A stretch of 64,000 nucleotides of DNA from Prinsepia uniflora (taxonomy: Eukaryota > Streptophyta > Magnoliopsida > Rosales > Rosaceae): NCBI GenBank assembly GCA_032719365.1, contig CM064876.1, positions 55,361,864 through 55,425,863 on the forward strand, read 5' to 3'. The first letter of the stretch is position 1. Each line of letters opens with the position of its first letter. Positions 9,417 through 21,779 of this stretch are shown one piece after another. The position numbers were made by a program, and so were the translations under genes. The notes under the pieces were generated by a model that saw nothing but the letters and a program-made list of their open reading frames with translations, searched no databases and was not told the DNA's origin.

Positions 9417-10494
9417 ATGGGAGATACACAAGGAGAAAATGAAAATGGGACGGTCAAGGGTGAGTATGACAAATGGTCAAAGGAAGAGAGCAACATGTTG
9501 TTACAACTCCTTGTTGATGCTTCAATATGTGGATGGCGTGATAAAAATGGAAGCATAAGCAAGCCAACTATACTAACCAAGATACTTCATGTCATTAATG
9601 CAAAACTTAACTGTTAGAAAACTATTGGGCATTACTTTTTCCGGTGGAGATATTTTAAGAGAGTATATGCCAAATATATCCAACTAATGCAACATAACTC
9701 AGGATTTGGGTGGGACCCAATCACAAAGAAATTCACTGCTGATGAAGAAGTATGGGACAATTATTTTAAGGTACGACTAAAATTTAAGATAAATTTAGAT
9801 TTGAGTTCTTGAGTATATAGTTGTACACTACGTTTCTAAATAAATATTAATTTTGATTCTTTTATAGGCTCGCCCAAAGCACACATACTTACACACCAAA
9901 GAAATTGAAGACTACAAGGATTTGAAAATTTTAATTGGGGGTGGAATTCCTGTTGGGAGAAACGCGCTAGGATTAGGTGATGACATTGATGCAAGAACTT
10001 ATGCGACCAAAGATACTCATATTGGAATAGAGAGCCTTATGTATGATGATGTCAATAATGTCTTTGTACTAAATGAAAATGAAGAAGCATACCAACATTT
10101 TCCCGTTGGACAATCTTCTTCACCCTTACTCTTTGAGGCCACTAGTTCTATAGTTCACCCAGAAAGGAACAACCATAAGAAACGAACTAGAGGTGATAAT
10201 GTAAGGAATGTTAGCTCATTTAACACCGCTAATCAAGTTGGTCTTGCAGAAAAAGTTTCTCGTGGTATTGAGTCAATCACTACCAATTTTGAGGTAGTAT
10301 ATAACCTATTGGAGAAAAGGGAAAAAGATAGAGAGAAAAAGGAATTAGAGAAAATTGAAAAAGAAAGGAAAGGTTGCATATGGAATGCTATCAAAGAGAC
10401 CCCAAATGTGACTGAACGTTCTCGTTACAAAGTGCTTGAATTGCTGAATTCCAAAACGAAAAAAGATGTATTTTTTAAAATGTCACATGAATAG
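9417..10494 (+). pseudogene. PIF/Harbinger ORF1, Myb/SANT-like DNA-binding protein
   Basis: ORF1 proteins of plant PIF/Harbinger elements bind DNA and work with the transposase. Exon 1 (9417-9770) starts MGDTQGENENG and contains WSKEESNMLLQLLVDAS, the first helix of a Myb_DNA-bind_3-like domain; after a TAG stop at 9615-9617 the homology continues in the same frame. An intron at 9771-9867 (GT...AG, phase 0) leads to exon 2, which carries the IEDYKDLKILIGGG segment, a variable linker and a lysine/glutamate-rich helix (KREKDREKKELEKIEKERK). About 326 codons in all. The internal stop makes this a pseudogene; otherwise decay is mild. Confidence 0.75.
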
Positions 10495-10674
10495 CGCTCA
10501 AATTGGATAAATTTCAATTTGGATTGAGTGGCTATTTGGGTCATGAAGCATCAAGCATCATTTGGGAATCTGTCTTTATTTGTTTTTCAAACATTTTTTA
10601 AATTTTGGTTAATTAGTATAAGACGCATTTGGTTCTTTTGCTATTAATATTGTTGAACTTACAATCAACTCTTG

Positions 10675-10810
10675 GTTTAATAATTGGTATTATTGGATAA
10701 GTTTCTTTTTTGACTATTACAAATTGGTATTTATTGGATAACTTTCTTCTTCGCCTATTATATATTGGATAATTTTCTTCTTTGACTCTTAGTTTGTTAA
10801 TTGGTATTTA
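10675..10810 (+). repeat. Short degenerate tandem repeat
   Basis: Three to four imperfect copies, about 40-50 bp, of a unit containing TTGGTATTTATTGGATAA followed by a CTTCTT-rich stretch, in the spacer between the two Harbinger genes. Confidence 0.6.
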
Positions 10811-10843
10811 TGTTGGGTTGTCTGCTATTAGAAAAGTTTTGAG

Positions 10844-10957
10844 AATGATCCATATCTTTGTACACCCTTTGCTTATCAAATAGATATTTTCCAATTTGTA
10901 CACCCTGCTTATCAAATAGAATGATCCATATCTTTGTACACCCTTTGCTTATCAAAC
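10844..10957 (+). repeat. Direct repeat in the Harbinger spacer
   Basis: The stretch ATGATCCATATCTTTGTACA plus CCCTTTGCTTATCAAA occurs twice, about 74 bp apart, with a partial third copy between. It is followed by roughly 340 bp of AT-rich sequence without features. Confidence 0.75.
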
Positions 10958-11300
10958 AAATCCTATCTCAGTAAACCCTAACTTCTAATAGATCTAAAAG
11001 CACTGTTTTTTTTCTCCCTAAAAAATGCTTCTACAATCAAGAAAGCATCGTTTTCCACTGCTGCTTAGGAATGTCAACAAAAGGAACGCGTGTTTAGACA
11101 ATTTATTGCGTAAAAAAAATACTTTCTTGTCAATTTCTCCCATGAATATTTATTTCAACTAATTTTTCATCCAAAAAAAGTCAGATGTGGTCAATAGATA
11201 TTATTCATTATGACTTATGCATGGATTTTTTTTTTTAAGAATGATCGTTTGAGTTATCAACAAAATATGATTCATATGCTAAGTCAGAATTTTTGTAATC

Positions 11301-11537
11301 TTGATTATAGTTATGTCTCAGTCAAGTGTTGATGAATCTATAGATATTGTGGGAGAGGAAATGGTGGACGATGAAATTGAGGGAGTTGAAATAGTGGACG
11401 CTGAAATTGAGGGAGAAGAAATGGTGGACAACAAAGAAGAAGGAGAAACTGAAGAAGAAGAGGAAAATGAAGAAGAAGATGGTATAGAGGAAGAAGAGCT
11501 TTATGAAATAGTTAAATGTTTATTGATGGCAATTTAG
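11301..11537 (+). CDS. Short acidic ORF between Harbinger ORF1 and transposase
   Basis: 78 codons, very rich in Glu and Asp (runs such as EEEEENEEED), beginning MIIVMSQSSVDESID. I do not recognise a family. It could be a degenerated N-terminal exon of the transposase or a chance frame in a GAA-rich stretch. A low-complexity acidic frame next to the transposase is plausible but unproven. Confidence 0.3.
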   Translation: MIIVMSQSSVDESIDIVGEEMVDDEIEGVEIVDAEIEGEEMVDNKEEGETEEEEENEEEDGIEEEELYEIVKCLLMAI

Positions 11538-11564
11538 TCAATTCTTCACCTGTGAAATGAGATT

Positions 11565-12933
11565 ATGATTATGATGCATGGAAAACATAATCAACGTCGT
11601 CCAATAACTCGAAGATCAATTACTTTGAGAGGATACAATTACATACATCAAGCATTGGATCATGATGATCCTGAGTATTTCCGCCAAAGGTATAGAATGT
11701 TTCCTGATGTATTTCAAAAGTTATGTAGTATTATTAGAGAAAAAAAAACATTTTTACAAGATACAAGATTCATTTGTGTGGAGGAAATGCTTGCAATATT
11801 TTTTTTGGTCGTCGGCCAAAATAATAAATATTGTCTGCTACGTGATACATTTGGCTTATCACACTTCACTGCCAGCAAAAGTTTTAACAATATTTTGAAG
11901 GCCTTGAATACATTAGCAACACAGATGTTGGCTAAACGTGGATCCTCAGTGGCCTCTAGAATAAGAGAAAGTACAAGATTTTACCCTTACTTTAAGGTAT
12001 GTAACGTTGTTGAGTATTTTGCCATGCTAATTTTTTTTTTTGCTCTCTCCATCTTATCTATGCTTAATTTTTTTTGTTCTCTCCACCTCATCTCCTTCTT
12101 TTATTAGAATTTAGTGGATGATTGTTATACTATCAATTAACAAGAAATTTCAAATTTATTATAGGATTGTATCTGAGCTATTGATGGCACACATATTCCA
12201 GCAATGGTCACAGGTCGGGACATAAGCAGTTATCGAAATCGTCATGGAAATATATCACAAAATGTATTAGCAGATTGTAACTTCAATTTAGAATTCACAT
12301 GTCCTTAGTGGGCGGGAAGGTTCCGCTCATGATTCAAAAGTGTTGAATGATGCTATAACAAGGAGGAATAATGGACTTAAGGTGCCACAAGGTATACATT
12401 TATTTTATTTCTATTTAATGTTTTGAAATACTATATTAGGTCAAATATTACATACTCAAGTATTACTATTGGAATATCAGGTAAGTATTATTTAATAGAC
12501 TGTGGATTTCCAAAATCGACTAGCTCCATTTCGAGGTGTTCGATGTCATCTACAAGAGTTTGGTGGTCATGATTGTGGACCTTTAAATAATATTGAGTTG
12601 TTTAATCTTCGCCATGCCTCATTGAGAAATGTCATGGAGAGAATATTTGGTATTTTCAAATCATGATTCAAAATTTTCAAGTCAGCACCTCCATTTCCAT
12701 ATACAACCCAAGCAGAATTGGTGTTAGCATGTGTAGGACTACATAACTTTCTTCGAAAAGAATGTAGATCTGAAGAATTTCCTATTGAAGCAGATTATGA
12801 ATCTTCTTCCTCTTCATCATTACAGGATAATGCAAAGGATCCTGAATCAATATTCCATACACAAGAACAACAACGGGAGAATGCTAATGCATGGAGAACG
12901 AATATAGCTTTGAATATGTGTAGTGATTTCTGA
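11565..12933 (+). pseudogene. PIF/Harbinger DDE transposase (ALP1-like family), broken
   Basis: The catalytic protein that would cut and paste the element in the nucleus. Exon 1 (11565-11996) holds the N-terminal helix region (DDPEYFRQRYRMFPDVFQKL). An intron at 11997-12164 follows, then DC-stop-AIDGTH with the first catalytic Asp, GSAHDSKVL with the second Asp, and NVMERIFG with the Glu of the DDE triad. The C-terminus has LACVGLHNFLR. Defects: a TGA just before AIDGTH, a frameshift near 12299, a likely one-base insertion near 12513, and a TGA near 12665 where relatives have Arg. The stops look like C-to-T decay of methylated DNA. Further introns near 12392-12480 are likely. Confidence 0.8.
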
Positions 12934-12999
12934 AACACTGAAAACAATGAGAGCCAATGATAATAAATTTAGAATTGAGTGTGTTTGTCGGGTATTTTT

Positions 13000-14469
13000 C
13001 TTTTAATAGTCTAATGTTTCAACAAAGAACATGTTTTCAGGTGTTTGTCAATTGAAACATGCTTGAGTGACCAAAATAGACTTGCTAGAAGTGTTGGAAT
13101 TGCTATAGCATGTTTAGAACTCATTGCTTTTTCTTCTTTTATTCTTTCTTCCTTTTTTCTTTTTAAGACTCCACAAGAAGACAATTTTTTTACTTCCATT
13201 TGGAGCCCAAATTTTCATTTTCTGCTTTATTTTTGTTTCATGATCCGAAATCAGCTGAATTAACTATTTTATTTTTTTTAACGAAATTTATTTGAAAAAT
13301 AGAACATAAATATTAAAAAACTTTTCAAAGATATTAGATAATAATATCGAAATATAAGACAGCTAATGCGAAGTGGCTTTATAAATTGATGTCTATATAG
13401 TGATGCGTATATCCAAAAATCTAGTAATTAAATTACCAAATCAGAACATTAAAGACCCAAATTAGAAAATCAATAAGTAGAAGCCAAATTACTAGCCAAC
13501 ATATATACTAGTAATGAATGAACCAAGCAACAATCGATCAAAATCTTTAAAAAATGAGGAAGGCAACATGGACTTGAGTTTTGAAAGGAGGAGCTTGGGA
13601 TAATGCTTCGTTTGGAGTTGGAAAAAGCTACAATGGTTGGTGTGGGTATTGGTAAACAAGAACTGAAAAGGAAGGCGGGGAGGTATACTCATAGATGAAC
13701 GTTCATGAACTTGCTCGGAAGATGAAACTTGTGCTTCAAAAAGGCAAGAAACTTGTAATCCATATTGTCCACGTTTGTTAATATATGTCTACCGATTTTT
13801 TAAATATACGTCCACCAAAAATTGTCCAAATAAAAAGAAAGTCTGGATGTCCATATCAATTTTATAGGTTTTTAAAAAAATCCTCAAAATTTGTCATTAA
13901 AAAAATGTCTTTGAAACTTGTGCTATCCGTATTTATGTTTCTAAATGAGGTTCACAAAAACTTATGACAATTATTATCGACAATTCTTCTACTTCTCTTT
14001 TATAGTAGGTATCGATGTTCGAATGATTTCTTGTTTTGTAGTCTTTCTTCAATGAGACATTGCTTCTCTAAGTTGGCAATTTCTCGTCAGGGAATGCTCA
14101 GTCCCCCATTATTATATTATATCAAGCACCCTGCACCTTTTTTTTTTTTCTTTCCTTTATCTTGGTTTTTCTCACTTTGGATTTTTTAGGAATTTTCTAA
14201 TGAGCAAGTGTTATGCACATCTCACAAGTTCCACTCGATTTTTAAACTCTATGTTGGTGATTTCCTTGTAAACATTATATGTTGGACACAAGTGTATTTT
14301 ATTTTCTTTTATGTTACCTTTAGGTCCTCGTAAACCTAATCAGATTGCATATATTTTACAGATCGTGATAGTGAACCTGATGTTCATAATTGGGTAATTG
14401 TCTGAATGCCCCCATTCTAATGTTTGGATATTGATTCGACTTGACGAGTAGTTGAATTCTTTACTTTTC
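13000..14469. other. Unassigned AT-rich stretch
   Basis: No gene, LTR end or DNA-transposon terminus recognised. The short frames at 13045-13263 and 13785-13967 are AT-rich, match nothing I know and are not supported. A pyrimidine-rich tract lies near 14130-14160. The first part may hold the missing right end of the Harbinger element. Confidence 0.6.
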
Positions 14470-16012
14470 TCTTCATGAAGAGGCTTCGAGTGCTTCACTG
14501 CTGAAGTCTTTGAGTGCCTCACAGTGGAAGGTTTTGAGCACTTCTCAGTGGGAAAGCATTGTTTCTTTGTGAGCAAAGTTTTGATACTTTAACAGGCGAA
14601 TGGGTTGATACTTCACGAGTGAAGGAGTTGATGCCTCGTGAGCGAATGCGTTGATGCTTCACGAGACGAAGACATTGATGATTCACAAGACAAAGGTGTC
14701 GATGCTTCACGAGGTGAAGGAGTAGATGACTATATGGGAAAAGGCTTAATTGCTTTGAAAGGCAAAGATGTTTTTGCGTCACGAGAGAAGGCATTGATGC
14801 TTCACTGGGCAAAGGCGTTGCTTCTTCACGAGCGAAGGCATTGCTACTTCACAGACGAATGCATTGATGCTTCGTTGGAGGTAGGCATCGCTTCTTCAAG
14901 CGAGGGCATTGATGCTTCACTGATGAAGGCATTGATGCTTTACCGGGCGAAGGCATGGCTACTTTGCAAGGCGAAGGCATTGATGCTTTGCGCGATGAGG
15001 CACGGATGCTTCGCAAGTGAAGGTGTTGATGCTTCAACGAATGTAGCCATTGATGCTTCACAGGTTGAAGGCATTGATATTTCACGAGTGAATGCATTGA
15101 TGCTTTATGGGGCGAAGGCTTGGCTAATTCATATGCCGAAGGTGTTAATGCTTCAAAAATGAAGTCGTTGATGCTTTAGAGAGCGAAGGTGTTGACGCTT
15201 CAGCGGACAAAGGCATTGATGCTTCACGAGCGAATATGTTGATACTTCACGCTACTTTGTGGGCTGAAGGCGTTGACGCTTACAGACGACGTCGTTGATT
15301 CTTCAGTAAGTGAAGGCGTTGATGCTTCGGCGGGAGGAAGTGTTGATGCTTCGAGGGACAAAGGCATTGATGCTTCACAAGCGAAAGGGTTGATTTTTCA
15401 CGAGGCAAAGGCTTGGCTACTTCATGGGCAAAATGCATTAATGTTTTGCGAGTTAAGGAGTTGATGCTTTATGAACAAAAGCATTAATGCTTTGTGGAGC
15501 AAAGGCTTTGATGCTTCACGAGCAAATGCATTGATGCTTCATGAAGCAAAGGCTTTGCTACTTCGCTGGTCGAATGTGTTGATGCTTAATGAGTGAAGGT
15601 GTTGATGCTTCACAAAAAAAAAACTTGATGATTCAGCGGGGGAAGGCATTTGAGCTGCTTTGCTGTCAAAAGCTTGGAGATGCTTTGATGTCAAATGCTT
15701 AGCATGCTTCACAAGAGGAAGGCTTGGATGCTTCTTGTGAGAAGGCTGAGAGTGCTTCATGGGGCGATGTCTTGGATGCTTCTCATGAGAATGCTTAAAG
15801 TGCTTCGTCGAACAAAGGCTTGGATGTTTCTCATGAGAAGGCTTAGAGTGCTTAAGAGGAGAAGGCTTGGATGCTTTTCTTGAGAAGGCTTAGAGTGCTT
15901 TGCAGGGTGAAGTCTTGGATGCTTCTCGTGAGAAGGCTTAAAATGCTTCTCATGAGAAGGCTTAAAGTGCTTCAGAGGTGAAGGCTTGGATGCTTCTTGT
16001 GAGAAGGTTTAA
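14470..16012 (+). repeat. Minisatellite array, block 1 (24-bp units, then 48-bp dimers)
   Basis: From 14590 to about 15660 the unit is about 24 bp, on the pattern GATGCTTCACGAGCGAAGGC. From about 15690 it becomes a 48-bp dimer of GCTTCTCGTGAGAAGG and a GTGCTTCGTAGAGCGAAGG half. Copies differ by up to a quarter of their bases, so the array is old. Because 24 is a multiple of three, long chance frames appear on both strands (14638-15162, 14849-15097, 15539-15760). The block ends where LTR B is inserted. Confidence 0.9.
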
Positions 16013-16027
16013 TGAAATATCCCGAAA

Positions 16028-19000
16028 TGTAACAACCCGTCCCAGAAACTAGGATTAAGAACATGATTAGTAACGGATTAGTGAGTCTAATTGGAGTTTA
16101 GTTGGTTACTTTAGGTCGTTAGTGTAGAATGACGATTTTTCCCCTAGTACGGGCAAAAATGTTGACTTTTAGTTCGGACGTTCAATTTGACATTGATCGA
16201 TGACCGTGACGTAGTTCGGGACGTCACGAGTCCATAGACAGGTGGGACGCTCGATTCTGACATCCGAGGAGGAAGTTATGATGTTCGGAAGGTTGAGAGC
16301 ATTACCGTAAATTTGGTAAAATAGGGGGAAATGTTGACTTTTGCTAGACTTGTCATTTTCACGTAGACCGAGGACCGTTAGGTAGATTTCGTCGTCCTGA
16401 GTACAACGACAGGCGACACGTTGTCATCGGACGTCGGACGAGTGAGATACGGGTCTAGAAAGGCGAAGGGCAAAACGGTAATTTGTGCAAATAAGGGTAA
16501 ATTGGTCATTGTGCGTTCTTGGGATCTGTGCCCTGTTAGTGTGTAACAAGTGGCTGTTCTAGGGAGTTTTAACCACAGAGAAATGACCATCTGTCCTTCT
16601 CTGGACGGTGGTAGAACTTGCACCAATCAATTTAAACGGGCATGGTGTGTGAGTGTGCACGGGTTGAACCAAAAAACAAAATGGGAAAGCAGAGACTTGG
16701 GTGGTTGATGAACCTTAACCCTCTCAAAACTTGGTCGGTTGAGGTTGGAGAATGAAGGAAAGTTGGAAAGGAGGCCGTGCTGAGACGATAGGTGTTCACG
16801 ACAAGGTTCTACGGCGGAGGACGACAGTGGGAACTGAGGAAAACCGAGAAAGTCCCCTGTTCTATGTTGAATTTGAAGAATTAAATCAAGGCCTAAGGAT
16901 CTATTTGAGTAGTTAGAAAGTGATGCTGAGGTGATTAGAAAGCTGGGAAGCTGGAATTTGAGACCTGCCGTGGTCAGGGGACGTGAATACCGTGTGAGGT
17001 AATTTTCAATTCGAAAATGGCAAGTCTTAAGTTAAAGATTGTTGATCGATTTGATAACTTGGGTGATGCTTTAGAAGCTTAGGTGTCAGGACCCGTCCCA
17101 AATGTCACCTCGATACCCGGGATGAACCCTGCTCCCGTCTGACAATCACACTTACAGTACCAAAAATAACCTTAATACAACTATAAGCATAACTATCAGA
17201 CGAATGAGTAAATATATACAACAATAATCCAGAGCATAGTTCTACAAAACGGGCACCAAAAGTCCTACAAGTCTAAGTCCGCAACGGAAGAACGTCGGAA
17301 GCTCTATGCCTCGATATCTGCCTCAACGTTCACCCCAGCGCTATCACCACGACCTGGAGGGAAATTAAAAAAAAAACAGAAGGTGTGAGTGGACCAAAAG
17401 GAATAAAATTTTGAAAAACCGTTTACCAGCAAATCAAAGTAAGGAAATATAATCCTTTGTTCCCTCCGGTTTAAAACCAGGCATGCCCAACGAAGTATTA
17501 GAAAAATCATAATATGAGACATCATAAGAAACAGAAACACTATAAAACATCATAAGAAACAGATACACTATAAAACTGATATAGAAACCAGAGCATAAAC
17601 ATCAAAACACTTTTTCCGATCAAACCTGCTGGACCTATCCGAGTCTTTAAACTCAACCAGGCCTCACATATAAATCCGAGTCTTTAAACTCCCGAGTCTT
17701 TAAACTCAATAGGCCTATGGGGGTAATATCGTAATATCCGAGTCTTTAAACTCCCGAGTCTTTAAACTCAATCCGGGCCCGTCCCCCGTCACATATATCC
17801 GGGTCTTTAAACCCATATCCAGATCCAGCAAATCCAATCCATTTCAGTGTAAAACCATTCCGAAACCCATCACCAAACTCGAATTCGGAATCCCTAGTTC
17901 GAAACTCTTTCGGCGTTCAGAACCGACATTCCGAACCCAAATCCGGAAAAAGATCCATGTTCATAACAAAACCATAGGAAAATCCCAAATCCTATTCCAC
18001 AACCTATTTACCATCATCAGAAAACGTTTTTAGGTTGAATTCCTCAATTATAGCATCAAAATCTGAAAACCAGCTTTTTCTCGAAAAACGTGCAAAATCC
18101 CGAAAACGTCTCGAAAAACGTGCAAACATCTCAATCACATATTAACACACATAAAAAGCATAAAACATTAATAAAAACAGTTAGGCATGCTCGGAAGTAA
18201 GAAAGAGTCCACTCACAGTTCAGAGCAAGTCACTCGCGCTCCGTGCGCTCCTCAACCGTCTCTGGTGTCTCCCGTCCTGTCAATAGATACCAAATAAGGT
18301 CACAATTACATCAAGGATACCTTCCCTATTTTCCCCAATTTTTTGGGAATTTAATAATATTTTAATCCTAAACCCTAAACCGTACAGATTCCCGAATCAT
18401 CCCGTAACACCGTCCGATTAACCTGAAAACTATACCATTGGATTCGTTAGAACATTTAGGACTAAACTCATGTTGGAAGCTTGGCCGGATTCCTCCCCAC
18501 GCGCCTCCACGCGCCGCCCAAAGTGGCTGCGCGTGGGCCTCACGCGCCTGCTACAGTGCCACCGTCTTCCTTGCTCGAACCCGGTTCGCACCAGACGGCA
18601 ACCTGGACCGGCGAGAACTGTTCTCCACCGTCCGGCCACCGTTTCCCCTCCTATCTTCACCTAAAGCTTCGTCCATTCTCAGAGAATTCATCTCCCTCAC
18701 TCTCTTGGTTCGACTCGATCCATAGCTTCACAACTGAAGCGCGAAAGAAAAATCAAACAATCCTCTGTTTTCCTTCCGGGCCACTCAGCACGTCCCCCTT
18801 CACAGTGGTCATTCTAGACTCCTCCCACGACTTCACTGAACCACACACAACTCACGGAATCCCTCGACTCACCCTCCAACTCCACGATTTTCCGTTTGAA
18901 AATCACGGCTAAACAGGGTACAGAGTACCCGCCGTCGAACCACCTCCCACCGTGAACTTCCCGTCACGGCAACCACCATAAACGACTCCTAGGACCTCCC

Positions 19001-21779
19001 TAAACCACACTTCATTCACCAAACCCTTCGATTCTAGCTCTAGGTCCACGACTTTTGAAATGAAAATCCACGAAAAACAGAGCAAAAGAGGTTACCTTCG
19101 ATTCCGGCGCCGCCGTGAGAACCGTCACCCACCACGGTGCTCGTGGGACTCCCCGTAGCCTCCTGAGTCTTCTAGTGGCTTGAATCGGTCCACCACACAA
19201 CACAACAGCCACCACCGTCCACTGCCTCCTCTGTTTCTTCCAATTATCCAGCCGTCCACCACGTCGCCTTCGTGCACGGTTGCAACTCCAAACCACGATC
19301 ACCAGCTCCTCCTTGCCTCACTGTCTCTCTCTCAACTCACTCTACACTCTCTCTAGCATCAAGATCGATCAATCTTCCTCAATTTCTTCTGTGTTCTTCG
19401 AAGGTGTGCACGGTTCAAATGAGGGTAAAGTGTGGCCGTGCACACTTGAGAACGTAGTGGAACCATCCAGTCCCCTGCACGTGTCCACCAACCATAGGCC
19501 AGCCCAAAAAATCTCTGCCACTTGCCCTTATCTGATTGGGCTGAGGAAAAATGACCAAAATACCCCTCCTGCACAAATTACCATTTTACCCTCAGACTTT
19601 CCAGACCCGTATCTTTTTCGTCCGACGTCCGATGACAGCGTGCCGCCTGTCGTTGAACTCAGGACGTCGAGACCTATCCAACGGTCCTCGGTCTACGTGA
19701 AAATCACAAGTCCTCCAAAAAGTCAACATTTCCCTCGTTTTACTCAAAATTACGGTAACGCCCCCAACCTTCCGTACCTCATAACTTTTCCTCCGGTTGT
19801 CCGAATCGAACCTGCCACCTGTCTACGGACTCGTGACGTCCTAACCTACGTCACGGTCAAGGGCTAACACTCATCCAATCGATAGTACAAAAAGTCAACT
19901 TTTCATCTACTATTCACAAGGGCAAAATCGTCCTTTTTACAAAACTTCACAAAAATTACATTTTTACCCTTCCCGAAGGTACGAGTTGTTACATTAGGTG
20001 AGTTGTAGGACTTGACACCATGGCCAACGGTGGCTGGAAGTGAGGGAACCGTCAAGTGGTGGACGGCCGGTTCGAATTTTGATTACAGGTATGATGTAAA
20101 TTGAAAGGCTCTTGTTTTTTATCATGCCATTTGATTAGGAACTAGAATTTTAACTTAAGGGGATTAATTAGAATTGGAAACGGGATAAAATGAACGCAGG
20201 AAGAGGGTGAACCGCTTGTGGGCGACACGACTTTTAAAGTATTCGATGTAACAAACATTTTGGCGCTGGTTTCGAGTTAATCTGACATCGTCTCGATATG
20301 TTTCGGGCTGTCCGAAGGTTTTAGGGCTCGATTAAAAATAGTTAAAAATATGGGAAAATTATGGGGCTTTATTTGAGTATCGTGAAGTAGTTAGTGACCT
20401 TATATTGAGATTTGGACAAGTTCGGGGAAGCCGAGAATAGCGGAATAGCCGGGAACGGCGTAAGTGCGCGCGTATCGAGGCGATAACGGAATGGTCTGTG
20501 AGTGGACTTTGCTTTCTAACTCTTAATGCATGCATATATGTTTTAATATGTTTCCATACGTGATTCTATGATTTGATTTATGATTGTGATGGTTTACGGT
20601 TTTGCACGTTTTTCGAGGAAATGACGGTTTTCACGTTTTACGAGATTTGATGGATATTGTGATTTGAACCTGGTTTAATGATTTGATTTCGGGATTTGAA
20701 ATATGGTTTGATTTCAAAGAAAGTAAAAGGATTTTGGAAAGTGTTTTCTGGCTTGAAGCCCAGTTCAAAAAGTGGTTTTGAGAAAGAGGATTTCGGGTTT
20801 TGGAATCGGAATTCCGGGTGACAATTCGGGACTTGAAATGAATTTCGGGTCTGGGTTCGGAACGGTTATTCCGGATGCTAGCTTACGGAATGATGGTTGT
20901 GGACTCGGATCTGGAAATGAGGTGGATATGATTCTGGATTTGGATTCGGAATGACGGTTATGGATGCCGGAAGGGCGTCAGACCAGTGGTTTCAGATTCG
21001 GGTTTGGATGTGAATTTAGAAATGGTTTTGATTGGATTTGCTGGATCTGGTTATTGGGTTTAAAGACCCGGATTATGTTTGACGGGGGACGGGCCCGGAT
21101 TGGGTTTAAAGACTCGAGAGTTTAAAGACTCGGATATGTTGATATTTCCCCTGTAGGCCTGTTGAGTTTAAAGACTCGGATTATTGAGGCCTGGTTATTG
21201 AGTTTAAAGACTCGGGAGTTTAAAGACTCGGATAGATCCAGCAGGTTCGATGGATGAGAATGTGTTTTGGATTTCACTGAGAATTGATGATAATGGTTTT
21301 CTGAGGTTTTTGGGCAGTGGCCCGGATGAAAAGGTTTTTCGATGGTTTTGGGCGGAGGCCCGGGATTTGAGCAAAAAGGAAAATGTGTTTTGTTTCGTAT
21401 ATGGTTTTATGATGTGAACTTGATATGCATGCATTGGTTTTCAAAACGGAGGGTATAATTGTTGTTGTTACTGATAACTGTTTTTGAACTTAAACTTTAT
21501 TTTTGTCCACTCACAGACTTTTCGTGTTTTCGATATCCTTCAGGTTGTTGCGGCGCGGGTTGTTGGTCGAGAGAGCCGGAGACATCACACGTACGATCCA
21601 CAGTAGACGTTGCGCACTCTGGGAAATTCGGAAGATTTTGGACGGTCGGATCGAGAATACCTTGTCCGACTTACGTGTCATATGAAGGTTGGACGTCAGT
21701 TGGCCTTCGTGTCATACGCAAGTCAGACGGGAGCAGGGTTTAGTCCCTAATCGTGGGGGATTAGGGGTGGGCCCTGACA
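16028..21779 (+). mobile_element. Solo LTR C, inserted in LTR B, host of LTR D
   Basis: Begins TGTAACAACCCGTCCCAGAA and ends GGGTGGGCCCTGACA; after removing D it is about 2.8 kb. CGAAA is duplicated on both sides (16023-16027 and 21780-21784). It carries the paired GACAGG boxes (16237 and 16408), TGTGAGTGGAC (20497-20507), the GTTTAAAGACTCGG cluster (21056-21234) and GTCCACTCACA (21505-21515). It is a relative of the gag-element LTRs but clearly diverged from them. Confidence 0.88.
17084..19993 (-). mobile_element. Solo LTR D, inverted, inserted in LTR C
   Basis: On the plus strand it runs from TGTCAGGACCCGTCCC to GTACGAGTTGTTACA; read on its own strand it begins TGTAAC and ends CCTGACA. 2910 bp. 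TTAGG is duplicated at 17079-17083 and 19994-19998. All family modules are present in inverted order: 17384-17395, 17637-17814, 18207-18217, the GC-rich block near 18505-18540 and the GACAGG boxes near 19640 and 19820. Frames inside it (18481-18912, 19280-19867) match no protein and are not genes. Confidence 0.92.

Larger units (their letters stand above)
9124..13000 (+). mobile_element. Decayed PIF/Harbinger DNA transposon
   Basis: Two plus-strand genes typical of the superfamily lie together: a Myb/SANT-like ORF1 (9417-10494) and a DDE transposase (11565-12933). Terminal inverted repeats and the 3-bp TTA/TAA duplication could not be placed, so both edges are approximate. Stops and frameshifts in both genes make it non-autonomous. 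Confidence 0.7.

Noticed and set aside
14638..15162. 174-codon frame in the minisatellite as a repeat protein gene
   Set aside because: The 24-bp period keeps frames open on both strands; degenerate copies, no consistent start context and no recognisable family.
14470..16012. Regular 24/48-bp repeats as a possible CRISPR-like array
   Set aside because: There are no unique spacers: units are directly adjacent and degenerate, and the context is a plant nuclear genome.
18481..19867. Frames of 143 and 195 codons in the inverted LTR D
   Set aside because: They coincide with conserved LTR boxes, and in other LTRs of the family the same regions are broken; no protein family.
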